Shown: positions 50,501 through 58,813, counted from the first letter of the stretch. The stretch: 64,000 nt of DNA from Aquimarina pacifica (GCF_000520955.1 NZ_JACC01000032.1:17672-81671), one strand, 5' to 3'. Notes: generated by a model from the letters alone, not told the origin. Made by a program: numbers and translations.

Positions 50501-53500
50501 GACAGGAACAACTTTTTGCCGTAACTCTCCTGATTCATCCAAATCATAGATAGTTCTTAGAATTTCGTGTCTTTCTATACACGCTTTGATCGCTTTAGAT
50601 AATATATCAGGATCATAAACACCCTCTAAATTTATTGAGGCTGGCATATTGTAGGCAATAGAACTTTCTTCGAATTGACTTAACATCCAAATTCTTCTTT
50701 GTCCATCTGATACCACATAATTTTCCTTTTCAGGAACCCTAATTATTTCTTCATATTTGGATTTTAAAGATGATGATAGTAGTTCTGCATGTGATTGTAA
50801 AGTTTTATGATCGAATAATTGCTTTAGTGTTAACTTAATATTTAATTTTTTATAGTATTCATTAATCAATCTGATTGCTTTTAGACTATGTCCTCCCAAA
50901 GCAAAAAAATCATCCAATAATCCTATTTTTTCCTTTCCTAAAATCTCTTGCCATAACTTAGCGATTTGTTTTTCGATCTCAGTAGTAGGCTCCTTATAAG
51001 TAATCCCTGAATCTATATTTTTTACGGTGGTATTTATCAATTTAGTCTTATCTACTTTTCCGTTAATTGTTAGCGGAATTTTTTCTACCAGAACAAAATC
51101 TGTTGGAATCATATATTCTGGTATTTTCTTTACCAAATAATCTCTTAATTCTGATTCTATCAGGTTTGCATTCCCAACTAAGTATGCCACTAATTCTTCT
51201 TCTTTCTCCCCTACTAAAACAACTGCGTTTGATATCAGATCATAAGACATTAACTTACTTTCTATGTCCTCTAATTCTATGCGATATCCTCTAATTTTTA
51301 CTTGGTTATCTTTTCTTCCTAGATATTCAATCTTTCCATTGGGTAACCATCTACCCAAATCCCCCGTCAAATATCCCTTATACCCAAAGTTGAGAAAGTT
51401 TTCCTTAAATTTTTTCTCTGTAAGGTTTAATCTATTATGATATCCTATTGACAATCCATCCCCAGAAATCACCAATTCTCCTACTACTCCAATACCACAT
51501 TCTTCATTTTGATTATCAATAATATGAATTTTGGTATTCGCAATTGGTTTCCCTATCAATATAGGGGTATCTGTATCATTTACTTCTGTCACAACACATC
51601 CTACAGTAGCTTCTGTTGGACCGTACTCATTAAAAACTCGTATCTCTGGATGAATATCTTTTAAAATTTTTATTTGATTTCTTTTTAATTGTTCACCTCC
51701 GCAAATTATCGTTCGGACAGAGGTATTTTGAATATTCATCTCTTTAAGTAGGGATAAGTGAGATGGCGTCAATTTAAGAGTATCAATTTCTGAATTTAAA
51801 AATGACTCCTTTAATAATTCGTCACTGCTTTTATTAGCATCTCCTATCCATAATTTATTTCCTCTTGTAAGACTCGTAAAAATTGAGGTCACGGTTAGAT
51901 CAAAAGATATTGATGTAATAAGTCCCCAATTACCTTTCTTATCATTTTCAAAATAATATTCATTAGCCCACTGAATGTAATTTAATAAGTTTTTATGCGT
52001 CACGAGACAACCTTTTGGGTTTCCTGTAGAGCCCGAAGTATAAATACTATAAACTAAATCTGAGGGTTCTAAACCGACTTTGGGAGATTCTTTAGAATTT
52101 TGAAATATCAATGGATCATTAGGGTCTAATACCAAAATATTCGAAATGTCTATATCAAAAGTATCACTATCAGAAATTATGACTTTAGAATTACTATCCC
52201 TTAAAATATAATTTATTCTTTCTTCTGGGTAATTATGATCTAATGGCACATAATAACCTCCTGCTTTAAGTACTCCGAATAAACTTACTACAAAATTTAT
52301 TGAAGGTTCCATACATAAACAAACCGCATCTCCTTTTCGTATACCGAACTTATTTATCAAATGATGCGCAAATTGACTTGATCTTTCATTTAGATCCTTA
52401 TATGACAAGAAATCATTGCCTTGGATCAAAGCAGTATTGTCTTGATATTTTATGAGCTGGGTTTCGAAAAATCCCCCCATACATGAATAAGAATCAAAAC
52501 GCCTACTTGTATTATTACTGACATCAATAATACTTTTCTCAAACACACTCAATGTAGTATTTGACTTTAAGCTACCATGAACCAGCTCTAATTGAGATTC
52601 AATTATTTTTATTGTTTCAAAATCTATCGTTTCTGAATTATAATATAACTCTAAGGTAATTTGGTCTTGAAAATCTGTACAGCTCAACTTTAGATCAAAA
52701 ATATCCTGAACAACGAAGAAATCGTTTATTACGATATCTTTATCATGATTAGATGAAAAATCTATGAACTCAAAACTGGTACTAAAAGTCGAAGCTTCCT
52801 CACTATCATTGGCATCGGGCAAATAGTAATCTGACCATAGCGTAACCTCTTCTATTTGTTCTTTTATTTTCTTAATCCTCTCAATTTGTGTACCTTTTAT
52901 TGGCACGGCTGTTTTAATGGGAATAACTTTATTAATTAAGCCTAATGTTTGATTTAATTCTTCATAGTTACGCTCTTGAGGATAATATCCAACCGTAACA
53001 TCATTATCAGTAAATTTTTGTAGATACTCTAAAAATTGAGTGAATAAATACTCAGACAGCCCTACATTGTTTTCTTGACAATACTTTCTAATTCCCTTTA
53101 GATGCGGGCCTGATATCGTATTAATTCTAATACGTTTAGGAACAAAACTTCCTTTCCTTTTTTTTAAGAATGGTAAGACTCCTCCTTGAGATGGTTGGTG
53201 ATTATAGGATTCCCAAAAATTAGTAGCATCACTATCTGATTCTTCGATCAAAGCATTATACCATTCACAATATTTTGAATAAGTGACTTTTTGCTGCTGC
53301 TCTTTACTGTAGGATTCTAGATTATTTATTGCTTTACCCAACTCGCTTATAAACAATCTATTACTAAAAACATCTCCACAAAGTATATATAATCTAATAT
53401 ATAGTCGCGTTACCTCTTCATTACTAGTTATAAAACCAAATCGGATAGGTGCATCTTTTCTAAAATCATAAGATCTATCTAATTGAGTAATGATATTTTC

Positions 53501-53773
53501 TTCATTCTTATCATCAACTTCGTAATATGTTACGGAGTGATCTGCTGGTGCTTTTTGCTTATTTAAACTTTCATTTTCTACAAATGCTTGTGATAATGCT
53601 TCATACCTACTAATCAATAAACTAAGCGCTTTTAATAAATGATCTTTATTTACTTTGGAAGTAAATTCTAGAATAACCTGGCTATAAAAAGTATTTGCGC
53701 CATCTTTAACAACTTTTTTCTGGTTATAAGAAAACTCCTGTAATGAAGTATCTTCTAATATATTTGAAGTCAT
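47561..53773 (-). CDS. Non-ribosomal peptide synthetase NRPS1, first two modules (C*-A-PCP-C-A-PCP)
   Basis: 2070 residues. The N-terminal condensation-like domain (about 1-410) has normal length but lacks the catalytic HHxxxDG: that site reads LYILCGDVF. It is therefore probably inactive, and the module may load its residue directly. A1 (YTSGSTGNPKG, EYGPTEATVG) has code DLTKIGEVGK, Asn-like. Carrier 1 is FALGGHSL. The second condensation domain is HHITGDSWS (Gly to Ser). A2 has code DILQLGVIWK, Gly-like. Carrier 2 is FDLGINSL. An acidic helical tail (EDLDEILDLL) ends the protein and may dock to the basic start of the PKS. It is the first synthetase of the transcript, after the oxygenase gene, so it most likely starts the chain. 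Confidence 0.96.
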   Translation of the reverse strand: MTSNILEDTSLQEFSYNQKKVVKDGANTFYSQVILEFTSKVNKDHLLKALSLLISRYEALSQAFVENESLNKQKAPADHSVTYYEVDDKNEENIITQLDRSYDFRKDAPIRFGFITSNEEVTRLYIRLYILCGDVFSNRLFISELGKAINNLESYSKEQQQKVTYSKYCEWYNALIEESDSDATNFWESYNHQPSQGGVLPFLKKRKGSFVPKRIRINTISGPHLKGIRKYCQENNVGLSEYLFTQFLEYLQKFTDNDVTVGYYPQERNYEELNQTLGLINKVIPIKTAVPIKGTQIERIKKIKEQIEEVTLWSDYYLPDANDSEEASTFSTSFEFIDFSSNHDKDIVINDFFVVQDIFDLKLSCTDFQDQITLELYYNSETIDFETIKIIESQLELVHGSLKSNTTLSVFEKSIIDVSNNTSRRFDSYSCMGGFFETQLIKYQDNTALIQGNDFLSYKDLNERSSQFAHHLINKFGIRKGDAVCLCMEPSINFVVSLFGVLKAGGYYVPLDHNYPEERINYILRDSNSKVIISDSDTFDIDISNILVLDPNDPLIFQNSKESPKVGLEPSDLVYSIYTSGSTGNPKGCLVTHKNLLNYIQWANEYYFENDKKGNWGLITSISFDLTVTSIFTSLTRGNKLWIGDANKSSDELLKESFLNSEIDTLKLTPSHLSLLKEMNIQNTSVRTIICGGEQLKRNQIKILKDIHPEIRVFNEYGPTEATVGCVVTEVNDTDTPILIGKPIANTKIHIIDNQNEECGIGVVGELVISGDGLSIGYHNRLNLTEKKFKENFLNFGYKGYLTGDLGRWLPNGKIEYLGRKDNQVKIRGYRIELEDIESKLMSYDLISNAVVLVGEKEEELVAYLVGNANLIESELRDYLVKKIPEYMIPTDFVLVEKIPLTINGKVDKTKLINTTVKNIDSGITYKEPTTEIEKQIAKLWQEILGKEKIGLLDDFFALGGHSLKAIRLINEYYKKLNIKLTLKQLFDHKTLQSHAELLSSSLKSKYEEIIRVPEKENYVVSDGQRRIWMLSQFEESSIAYNMPASINLEGVYDPDILSKAIKACIERHEILRTIYDLDESGELRQKVVPVDQYDFKLEFFDYRNHEDKRNVIRQDIEHDSQKKFNLSQGPLLRAKLYQIEDEEFLFYYNLHHITGDSWSFDILEKEVFKFYTAFEKEEKVDIPQLKLQYKDYANWQLKQLESDSLKAQKEYWIKSLGGKRPKIDLTNCKQRPKIKTYTGRTLMTYLSPELIGELKGFCNENGGSLFMGLLSLWNVLLSKYTSSNDLIIGTPVSCRNHKDLENQIGFYLNTLALRNTIDASLSFETIYEQIKASTLQAYKNQSYPFDRLVDDLQLPQDLSRNPVFDVMFTLQRMENNSKNIEVAPSQIHKIVDTGFSLSKFDIDISFFEFDNTMALGINYNTDIYERFFVENLMSNFIHLSKNVLSKPKEKIQSLSYISDKEVGTLLNEFNATDINKEPAQTILELFKSQVMINENKVALNFDDKTYSYQEIDEISNQLAQFLKTKHKVKPESIVGIKLDRTEWLVISILAVLKVDAAYVPISPALPKERMEYIKNDSQYSYCISTEDIDDFKKEADQFTKEYDIINSIDSSNVCYVIYTSGTTGNPKGVTVSHENLISFMSNINTRFGLKDCNKIGVTTNFTFDISILEILGGLCSGKELILFSDSILLDPEKIIDHIDKHQVEAIQLTPSRLAQLYETNIALPNSLKVALIGGEAMNQSIYNKLQNEKFESINVYGPTETTIWSTSLSIKESTSLSIGKPLNNERIYIVNKQNELQPVGVVGELCIGGDGVSLGYINKKQLTNEKFILNPWVPNQRIYKTGDMAMWREDGTIEFFGRIDDQVKIRGYRIELGEIENTLLKNEKIKGATVLVRKNNNEEKDIVAYLISDETLNVSLIRSHLGTILPAYMIPSIFIQVDNFPLTSSGKVDRNKLKAYDGEPISSGEKYQAPRNEQEEKLVNVLATHLDRDPSKISIYDNFFDLGINSLKMIKMLGQINNELDSDLKIVTLFEYPNIDELSQYFMSMDNEDELQEEPSNISEDLDEILDLL

Positions 53774-53875
53774 AGGTACGTTTCGTTATTATTAATCTAA
53801 AAATAGACGTTTAGCCAAAAAATTCATCATGAATTCAGCTGCATCAAAGTTTTATAGAAAATGAATTTTTATAAT

Positions 53876-54865
53876 TTAAGAAATAGATACAATAATTTTT
53901 CTTTCACCTTGATAAGGGTTTCTTCCATGTGACATTAACATGTTATCTAGAAAAAGTACATCTCCTTTTTCCCAAGGGAATTCTATTGTTGATTTACTAT
54001 AGGCCTCTTTAATATGTATAATTTCTTCTTCAGTAATTTCTGAACCATCTCCAAAAAAGGTGTTATTTGGCAGTTCTTCATCTGATGTTATGAAGCTTAG
54101 TAAATCTTCATTCAAAGAATATTTATTAAAAAACATAGCATGATTAAACCAGGTCAATTCTCCTGTTTTGGGATGCTCCCAAATGGCTTTTTTGGTCCAG
54201 GTTAGTTCTAAATGGTCATCATTTTTCCAGTCATATAGCATTCCGTTTCGTTCGCACTCTAACTCGACTTCCTTGCGATCCGAAGTTTGAAAGACTTCTT
54301 CCCAACCCATACCTAAAAAACCTGTTAGGTTTCTTCTATACATTACACCCAAATCCAAAAATTTCTTTACCAACTCCTGTCTCATATTCTGAATAATCAT
54401 TCGATTATCTGCTATTGGGGTTTCTCCTTGTACTTCTGCCGGAGTGATACAACAAAAAACAATTCTAGTAGGATGACTCGGAGCATATGAACTTTCACTG
54501 TGCATATTAATACTTTGATCTTCTGGATATGTTGTAGATACATATACATTATTGGTAATCTCATAACGAGGAGAAGATCTCATTTTATAATCTAATAATT
54601 CGCTAGGAAAGGTTTCGGTTAAGCTTTGAAATTTTTCTACAGTATCCACTTTAAAATCCCGACAAAGAATTGCTCCATATTTTCTCAAATTAGCATTAAA
54701 ATATTCTTGATTGTCACGAAGCCAATCTGATAATTCTTGATGCTCATCATTATTTTTAATTACTAAAGGAAAACCTAAAGATTCTTGAATAAGTGAAGTA
54801 GTAATACTTTTATCCAAAAGTAATTGCTCTTCGTTACTTGTGTTTTTTTCTACTTGATAACTCAT
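53876..54865 (-). CDS. SyrP/TauD-like Fe(II)/2-oxoglutarate oxygenase
   Basis: 329 residues, cytoplasmic. The iron site is His122-x-Glu124 (MHSESSY) with His313 (MSHGRNPY); Glu instead of the Asp of TauD is the form found in SyrP-type amino-acid hydroxylases. Arg322 (GERKI) should bind 2-oxoglutarate. SyrP relatives beta-hydroxylate Asp bound to a carrier domain, and AsnO-type relatives hydroxylate free Asn. The next gene, 102 nt downstream, is NRPS1, whose first adenylation domain reads as Asn. Hydroxylation of that residue is therefore the simplest guess; it could also act on the Asn of NRPS6. The upstream gap carries the 13-bp palindrome shared with the exporter leader. Confidence 0.88.
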   Translation of the reverse strand: MSYQVEKNTSNEEQLLLDKSITTSLIQESLGFPLVIKNNDEHQELSDWLRDNQEYFNANLRKYGAILCRDFKVDTVEKFQSLTETFPSELLDYKMRSSPRYEITNNVYVSTTYPEDQSINMHSESSYAPSHPTRIVFCCITPAEVQGETPIADNRMIIQNMRQELVKKFLDLGVMYRRNLTGFLGMGWEEVFQTSDRKEVELECERNGMLYDWKNDDHLELTWTKKAIWEHPKTGELTWFNHAMFFNKYSLNEDLLSFITSDEELPNNTFFGDGSEITEEEIIHIKEAYSKSTIEFPWEKGDVLFLDNMLMSHGRNPYQGERKIIVSIS

Positions 54866-55191
54866 GATTCTAAACTTTTTAATATCTAACTACGGTTTTA
54901 TTACTCAACAGACACTTTACTTAAATACATAGTCTAATTATTCATTAAACTTAGTTTATACCTCAAAAAATCTGTTGCATCTTAAGCTACTGTATATACA
55001 AGGGCTTAGTAAATTTTTAACTCACTATCACGGCTATCCTAAAGGTATTAGAACACCCATATGATGTATAGAAATCTTCATAAAGAAGTTTCAATACATG
55101 AATCGGACTAAAAATTTGATTTATAGATTTTAGAACAGCTGCTAAACGTATGAATAAAAGTAGTTTTAAAGTAATACTATTATTAGGGAAT
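54866..55191. other. Intergenic region antiterminator - oxygenase (326 nt)
   Basis: No credible reading frame. The palindrome TAAACTTAGTTTA lies at 54946-54958, 81 nt before the oxygenase start, and recurs at 35129-35141. No TAnnTTTG promoter box is visible on the minus strand, so the synthetase genes are probably read from the promoter in front of the antiterminator gene. Confidence 0.5.
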
Positions 55192-55722
55192 CTAGACCGC
55201 TACGGTATACTCTTCTAATAAATGTTTTGAAATTGTTGCTGTTATATTTTGTCTTATAGAGTCAAAACGCACCATTACCCTATTTTCACTATTAATGCGA
55301 ACGACTTCGCAATCTAAACCATTTAAAGGACCATGATTTATCTTATATTTCTCTCCTATAAAAGGTTCTTTGCTATTGATTTCTAAATCCTTAACACCAT
55401 CTGCGTTTAATAGAAGCTTAATCCTGTTTATTTCTTCATCAGCGATTTGCGCATATTCTTTTCCGAATCTTATATAAGTACAAGCTCCTTCAATATTTAG
55501 TGCCTTATAAAAATCTTTTGCAGAGTTATTTTTCACAAAAACATAACACGGAAACAATGGTTTATGTAATACTTTTCTTCGATCACTCCATTGTCGTGTA
55601 GTTTCAATTAAAGGAAGAAACGATTCACATTGATTTTCCTGTAAAAGGTTATGAACTTTTTTTTCTTGACATGATCTTACATAAAGAACATACCACCCAT
55701 TTTTAAAAGTGTTTAACTTCAT
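55192..55722 (-). CDS. NusG-family antiterminator, UpxY/LoaP type
   Basis: I place the start at the ATG of MKLNTFKNGWYVLYV (55720-55722, 176 residues); an upstream ATG at 55776 would add 18 residues that do not fit the family. NGN domain with WYVLYVRSCQEKKV and FPLFPCYVFVK-like positions (HKPLFPCYVFVK), then a KOW domain (KINHGPLNGLDCEVVRI). UpxY and LoaP proteins bind the transcribing RNA polymerase and let it read through terminators in the long operon they head, as in Bacteroides capsule and Bacillus polyketide loci. Here it is the first gene before about 55 kb of same-strand genes, many with gaps of 100-390 nt. Its leader contains a copy of the local repeat (55804-55860). Confidence 0.9.
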   Translation of the reverse strand: MKLNTFKNGWYVLYVRSCQEKKVHNLLQENQCESFLPLIETTRQWSDRRKVLHKPLFPCYVFVKNNSAKDFYKALNIEGACTYIRFGKEYAQIADEEINRIKLLLNADGVKDLEINSKEPFIGEKYKINHGPLNGLDCEVVRINSENRVMVRFDSIRQNITATISKHLLEEYTVAV

Positions 55723-55803
55723 AATAGTAAGGATTGATGATTGATTGATTGAAAAAATCTTAGACCAAAAATTCAAGGTTCACTGTACTATTAAAATTTG
55801 CAT

Positions 55804-55860
55804 ACAGCTTCGCTTCTTGCGGTCACATTTCTATTTGATAAAACATGATCACATTGGTTA
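55804..55860 (-). repeat. Leader repeat, copy C (upstream of the antiterminator gene)
   Basis: The plus-strand core AGCTTCGCTTCTTGCG and the following CTATTTGATA...CACATTG match the copies at 59341-59456 and 60397-60515. On the minus strand the core can fold into a small hairpin. It lies between a putative promoter (55948-55955) and the antiterminator start, so it should be transcribed as part of the leader RNA. Confidence 0.6.
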
Positions 55861-55947
55861 GAAATACAATCAATTTACTTAAAAGACTACATCTAGTTCT
55901 AAAGAAATTTGAAACTATAAATAAACCTCAAGTAATTGATTTCTAAC

Positions 55948-55955
55948 CAAAGATA
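55948..55955 (-). promoter_or_regulatory. Putative -7 promoter box of the antiterminator/NRPS operon
   Basis: Reads TATCTTTG on the minus strand, a perfect match to the Bacteroidota -7 consensus TAnnTTTG, 226 nt before the chosen antiterminator start. No clear TTG -33 box is seen at the usual distance, so a regulator may help. Transcription from here would give a leader of about 220 nt that includes the repeat at 55804-55860. Confidence 0.4.
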
Positions 55956-56027
55956 TAGAAGTATATACTATTTGATAAAGTAAAGCCCATACAATAAGTA
56001 AGGGGTTTCCATGTGTTTTTAAAAACG

Positions 56028-56708
56028 CTATATAAAGCCTTTTTCCTTGGCTTTTATAAGAAGTTCTCTATCATTCTCATTCTGGACATTGAAGATGTTT
56101 TTGAGATGTCGCTTTCTCTTTTCTATACCAGCAATAGAGAGCGGTAATACATCAGGAAGGTCTTTCATTTTAGAACCAATAGAAAGTTCATATAACAATT
56201 TTCTATCGATATCATCTAGTAAAAAATCATTAGCAACTTCTTTTCTTAACTGCTTAATAACGGTTTTACTGTAATAAGGTGGATCTATAATTACTGTTTC
56301 TATTGCAACTACTAATTCTGAAGGAGTAATATCATTTTTTATTAAAAACCCGTCTGGATTTATACTCTTAAATATACTATGTATTCTAAAATTATCATTA
56401 AAGGTTGTAGAAACTATAATTTTTGAAGAGGGTAATAGCGTTTTTATTTTTAACCCCAAATCTTCTCCAGAGATAATTTTTTTGTCCGGAGCTGGAGGTA
56501 ATTTCATGTCTAAAAGAATTAAATCGATCTCCTTTTGGTTGCTAGAAGCTTCAGTAATCTTTTCTAGAGCATCCGTACAATTATGTACAACATCAATTGT
56601 AAAAAGAATATCTTGTTTATTGCTGCTTAACTTATGCAAAGCACTCTTGTAGGACTCCGAAATTAATGGGTGATCATCTATTATTAAAACGGTATATTTT
56701 TTTTCCAT
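56028..56708 (-). CDS. Response regulator, NarL/LuxR type
   Basis: 226 residues. Receiver domain with the acidic pair DD at 11-12 and phospho-acceptor Asp67 (LILLDMKLPP). A C-terminal helix-turn-helix (about 165-226) is diverged, with KMKDLPDVLPLSIAGIEKR in place of the usual LxxxxIAxxLxxSxxTV. It is encoded 12 nt after its histidine kinase in one operon. It is expected to bind DNA as a dimer when phosphorylated. The nearest candidate target is the promoter region in front of the antiterminator gene, 300 nt downstream, which would make this pair the switch for the peptide locus; this link rests on position only. Confidence 0.9.
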   Translation of the reverse strand: MEKKYTVLIIDDHPLISESYKSALHKLSSNKQDILFTIDVVHNCTDALEKITEASSNQKEIDLILLDMKLPPAPDKKIISGEDLGLKIKTLLPSSKIIVSTTFNDNFRIHSIFKSINPDGFLIKNDITPSELVVAIETVIIDPPYYSKTVIKQLRKEVANDFLLDDIDRKLLYELSIGSKMKDLPDVLPLSIAGIEKRKRHLKNIFNVQNENDRELLIKAKEKGFI

Positions 56709-56720
56709 AAAATTTTCAGT

Positions 56721-58757
56721 TTAGACGGGCATTGTTACATTAACTGTGGTTCCTTTTTGAAATTGAGAAGATATTTCTAATGTTCCCCCTAGTCTTTCAA
56801 CTCTTGATCTCATATTTTTTGTACCAATCCCTTTTTTCTTCTTAGATAAAACATAGCCGATACCGTCATCCTCTAGTACCAAATTAACATTTTTGTTTTT
56901 GATAGAAAAATATAGCTTTACTTGTTTTGCATTTGCATGTTTAATTATATTCAATAATGCTTCCTGAAGTATTCTATATAAATTTACTTTAACAATTTCA
57001 CCTACTTCATCCCAATTCGTATCTTCATCGATTTCTAATTGACAAGAAAAGCCCCCTAATTTACCTTTCTCATCTAAAAGATCTCTAACCAAGGTAATAA
57101 AATCCATATCAGATGTTTTCAAATCATATTTGAGGTTATGAGATATAGCTCTTATTTCTTTTTCTATTAAATGTAATTCATTCAGAAAAGACTGAAATTG
57201 ATCTAAAGATTGTTTACTCCCTTGAAGATCTAAAAACCCTAATCCAAAACGAGTTCCAAATAATTTTCCTAAAACTCCATCATGCAATTCTTCAGAAATG
57301 CGATTTCGTTCTCTCATTCTTCCTTCTTCTAATTTAGTCTTATGTTCTAAAGACAAAATATATATTTGTTCGTTGGCCTTTTGTTGTTCATTTTTTAAAA
57401 TTAACCTATCATTTCTTGTTTTTTGAATTTTAATGAAATATAACAATATCAGAAGTGTCACTAAACCAAGACTAACAATTAAAATGATAATTTTTTGCTG
57501 ATATAATCTTTTGTTTTCCTTTATATATTCATCAGTTTCGAAGGTTATTCGATTAAACTTGTTTCTTTTTTTTCGTTCATTTTGATACAAACTATCACTG
57601 AATGTAATATAGTCTTCTAAATATTTTTTTTCTTCCAAAACATCGGTCTTAGAAAGTAGTTTTAATGAAAGTAAATAATCTTGGTTACTATTTATTTCTT
57701 TGCTCAGCTCATTTGCTTCTTTGGCAAATTTATATGCCTTCGATTTATCTTTTAGAGCCAAAAAGTATTCTGATAAGTGTATTTTATTAAAAACAATTCC
57801 TGCCTTATGATCTATACTATCTCTAATACGGAGTGCATTAAAAAATTCTTCCTTGACCTTTGTAGTATCATTATTAAGAAATTTACAATATGCTCTATTA
57901 TCGATTAATCTAGCATACAATTTTATATTTTCAGATTCAAGATCTTCATTCTCTAAGGCTTTATCAAAATAAACAATAGCTTTATTATAATCCTTCAACT
58001 CCTTATAAACAATACCTATATTATTTAGTGAACCTTCACGAAAAGTGTGTTTTTCGTCTATTTTATTTAGATACTCTAAAGCTTTTCGGTTATAAAATAA
58101 TGCTGTATTATATTCTTTAAGCTCCTTGTAGAGAACAGCTAAATAATTATAAGACTCGTATAAAGATTTATTTTTTTTTAGCTCTTTATATATCGGTATA
58201 GCCTGCACAATTAAGTTTTCACTACCAGTATAATCTCTAAATCTTCCTTTAATAATTGCCATATTATATAACATTTTCGCTCTGTAATACTCATGATTAG
58301 CAGAATTGAAATAATAATATGCCCTATTATAATGATAGTATACACTATCATAAACTTCCTTATTTAATTGATAATATGCATAATTCCAGTGAGTGTCTGC
58401 AATTGAAAAATCATGTTTTAAGCGTAAAGCCAATTCATGAGCCACCTTATTACTCCTTTTAAAGAGAATGGTATCCTCTAACTTTAAAGCCTGATAGGCA
58501 ATAGAACTTATCTTTTTACTTTTTACGGTATCTTCAGGAAATAAAAGAACGGTATTATATGCTTTTTCTAAAACCTCTATTCTTTTAGATAAGGGTATAT
58601 CAGAATTCTTCGACTTTTTGATCCATTCATTAACGGTGTCAATTGTATCTAATTTATTGGCAACCCCTTTGTTTTGTTGTTCACATCCAATAATTAATAG
58701 ACAAAACATGCTAATAAATACGGTACCAAAAAATATATGTGTGTTTTTAAAACTCAA
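56721..58757 (-). CDS. TPR-containing lipoprotein sensor histidine kinase (HisKA_3)
   Basis: 678 residues from a TTG start (58755-58757). An in-frame stop lies 15 bases upstream, and a later Met17 would destroy the signal peptide, so TTG is preferred. Lipoprotein-type signal with Cys25 (LLIIGCEQ). Tetratricopeptide-like repeats fill about 60-380 (for example YNYLAVLYKELKEYNTALFY), a membrane span lies at 422-443, a coiled coil follows, then the HisKA_3 box RNRISEELHDG with His492. A HATPase domain with N-box LLNIIKHANA and G-box DDGIGYV ends it. It should sense a periplasmic or envelope signal through the TPR part and phosphorylate the regulator at 56028. This architecture is common in Flavobacteriia. 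Confidence 0.9.
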   Translation of the reverse strand: MSFKNTHIFFGTVFISMFCLLIIGCEQQNKGVANKLDTIDTVNEWIKKSKNSDIPLSKRIEVLEKAYNTVLLFPEDTVKSKKISSIAYQALKLEDTILFKRSNKVAHELALRLKHDFSIADTHWNYAYYQLNKEVYDSVYYHYNRAYYYFNSANHEYYRAKMLYNMAIIKGRFRDYTGSENLIVQAIPIYKELKKNKSLYESYNYLAVLYKELKEYNTALFYNRKALEYLNKIDEKHTFREGSLNNIGIVYKELKDYNKAIVYFDKALENEDLESENIKLYARLIDNRAYCKFLNNDTTKVKEEFFNALRIRDSIDHKAGIVFNKIHLSEYFLALKDKSKAYKFAKEANELSKEINSNQDYLLSLKLLSKTDVLEEKKYLEDYITFSDSLYQNERKKRNKFNRITFETDEYIKENKRLYQQKIIILIVSLGLVTLLILLYFIKIQKTRNDRLILKNEQQKANEQIYILSLEHKTKLEEGRMRERNRISEELHDGVLGKLFGTRFGLGFLDLQGSKQSLDQFQSFLNELHLIEKEIRAISHNLKYDLKTSDMDFITLVRDLLDEKGKLGGFSCQLEIDEDTNWDEVGEIVKVNLYRILQEALLNIIKHANAKQVKLYFSIKNKNVNLVLEDDGIGYVLSKKKKGIGTKNMRSRVERLGGTLEISSQFQKGTTVNVTMPV

Positions 58758-58784
58758 GGTGTGAAAATTTTACATCAATAATAT

Positions 58785-58813
58785 AAAAAATGCCTTTAAA
58801 AATATTAAAGGCA
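58785..58813 (-). terminator. Intrinsic terminator after the small lipoprotein gene
   Basis: A perfect 9-bp stem (58791-58799 with 58805-58813), a 5-nt loop and a T6 run on the minus strand (58785-58790). It lies 25 nt after the stop of the gene at 58838-59002 and 28 nt before the kinase start, so it separates or attenuates the two. Confidence 0.65.

Noticed and set aside
56034..56054. Hairpin AAAGCC/GGCTTT at the end of the response regulator gene as a terminator
   Set aside because: It overlaps the stop codon, has a 9-nt loop and only a short T-run 8 nt later; too weak to call.
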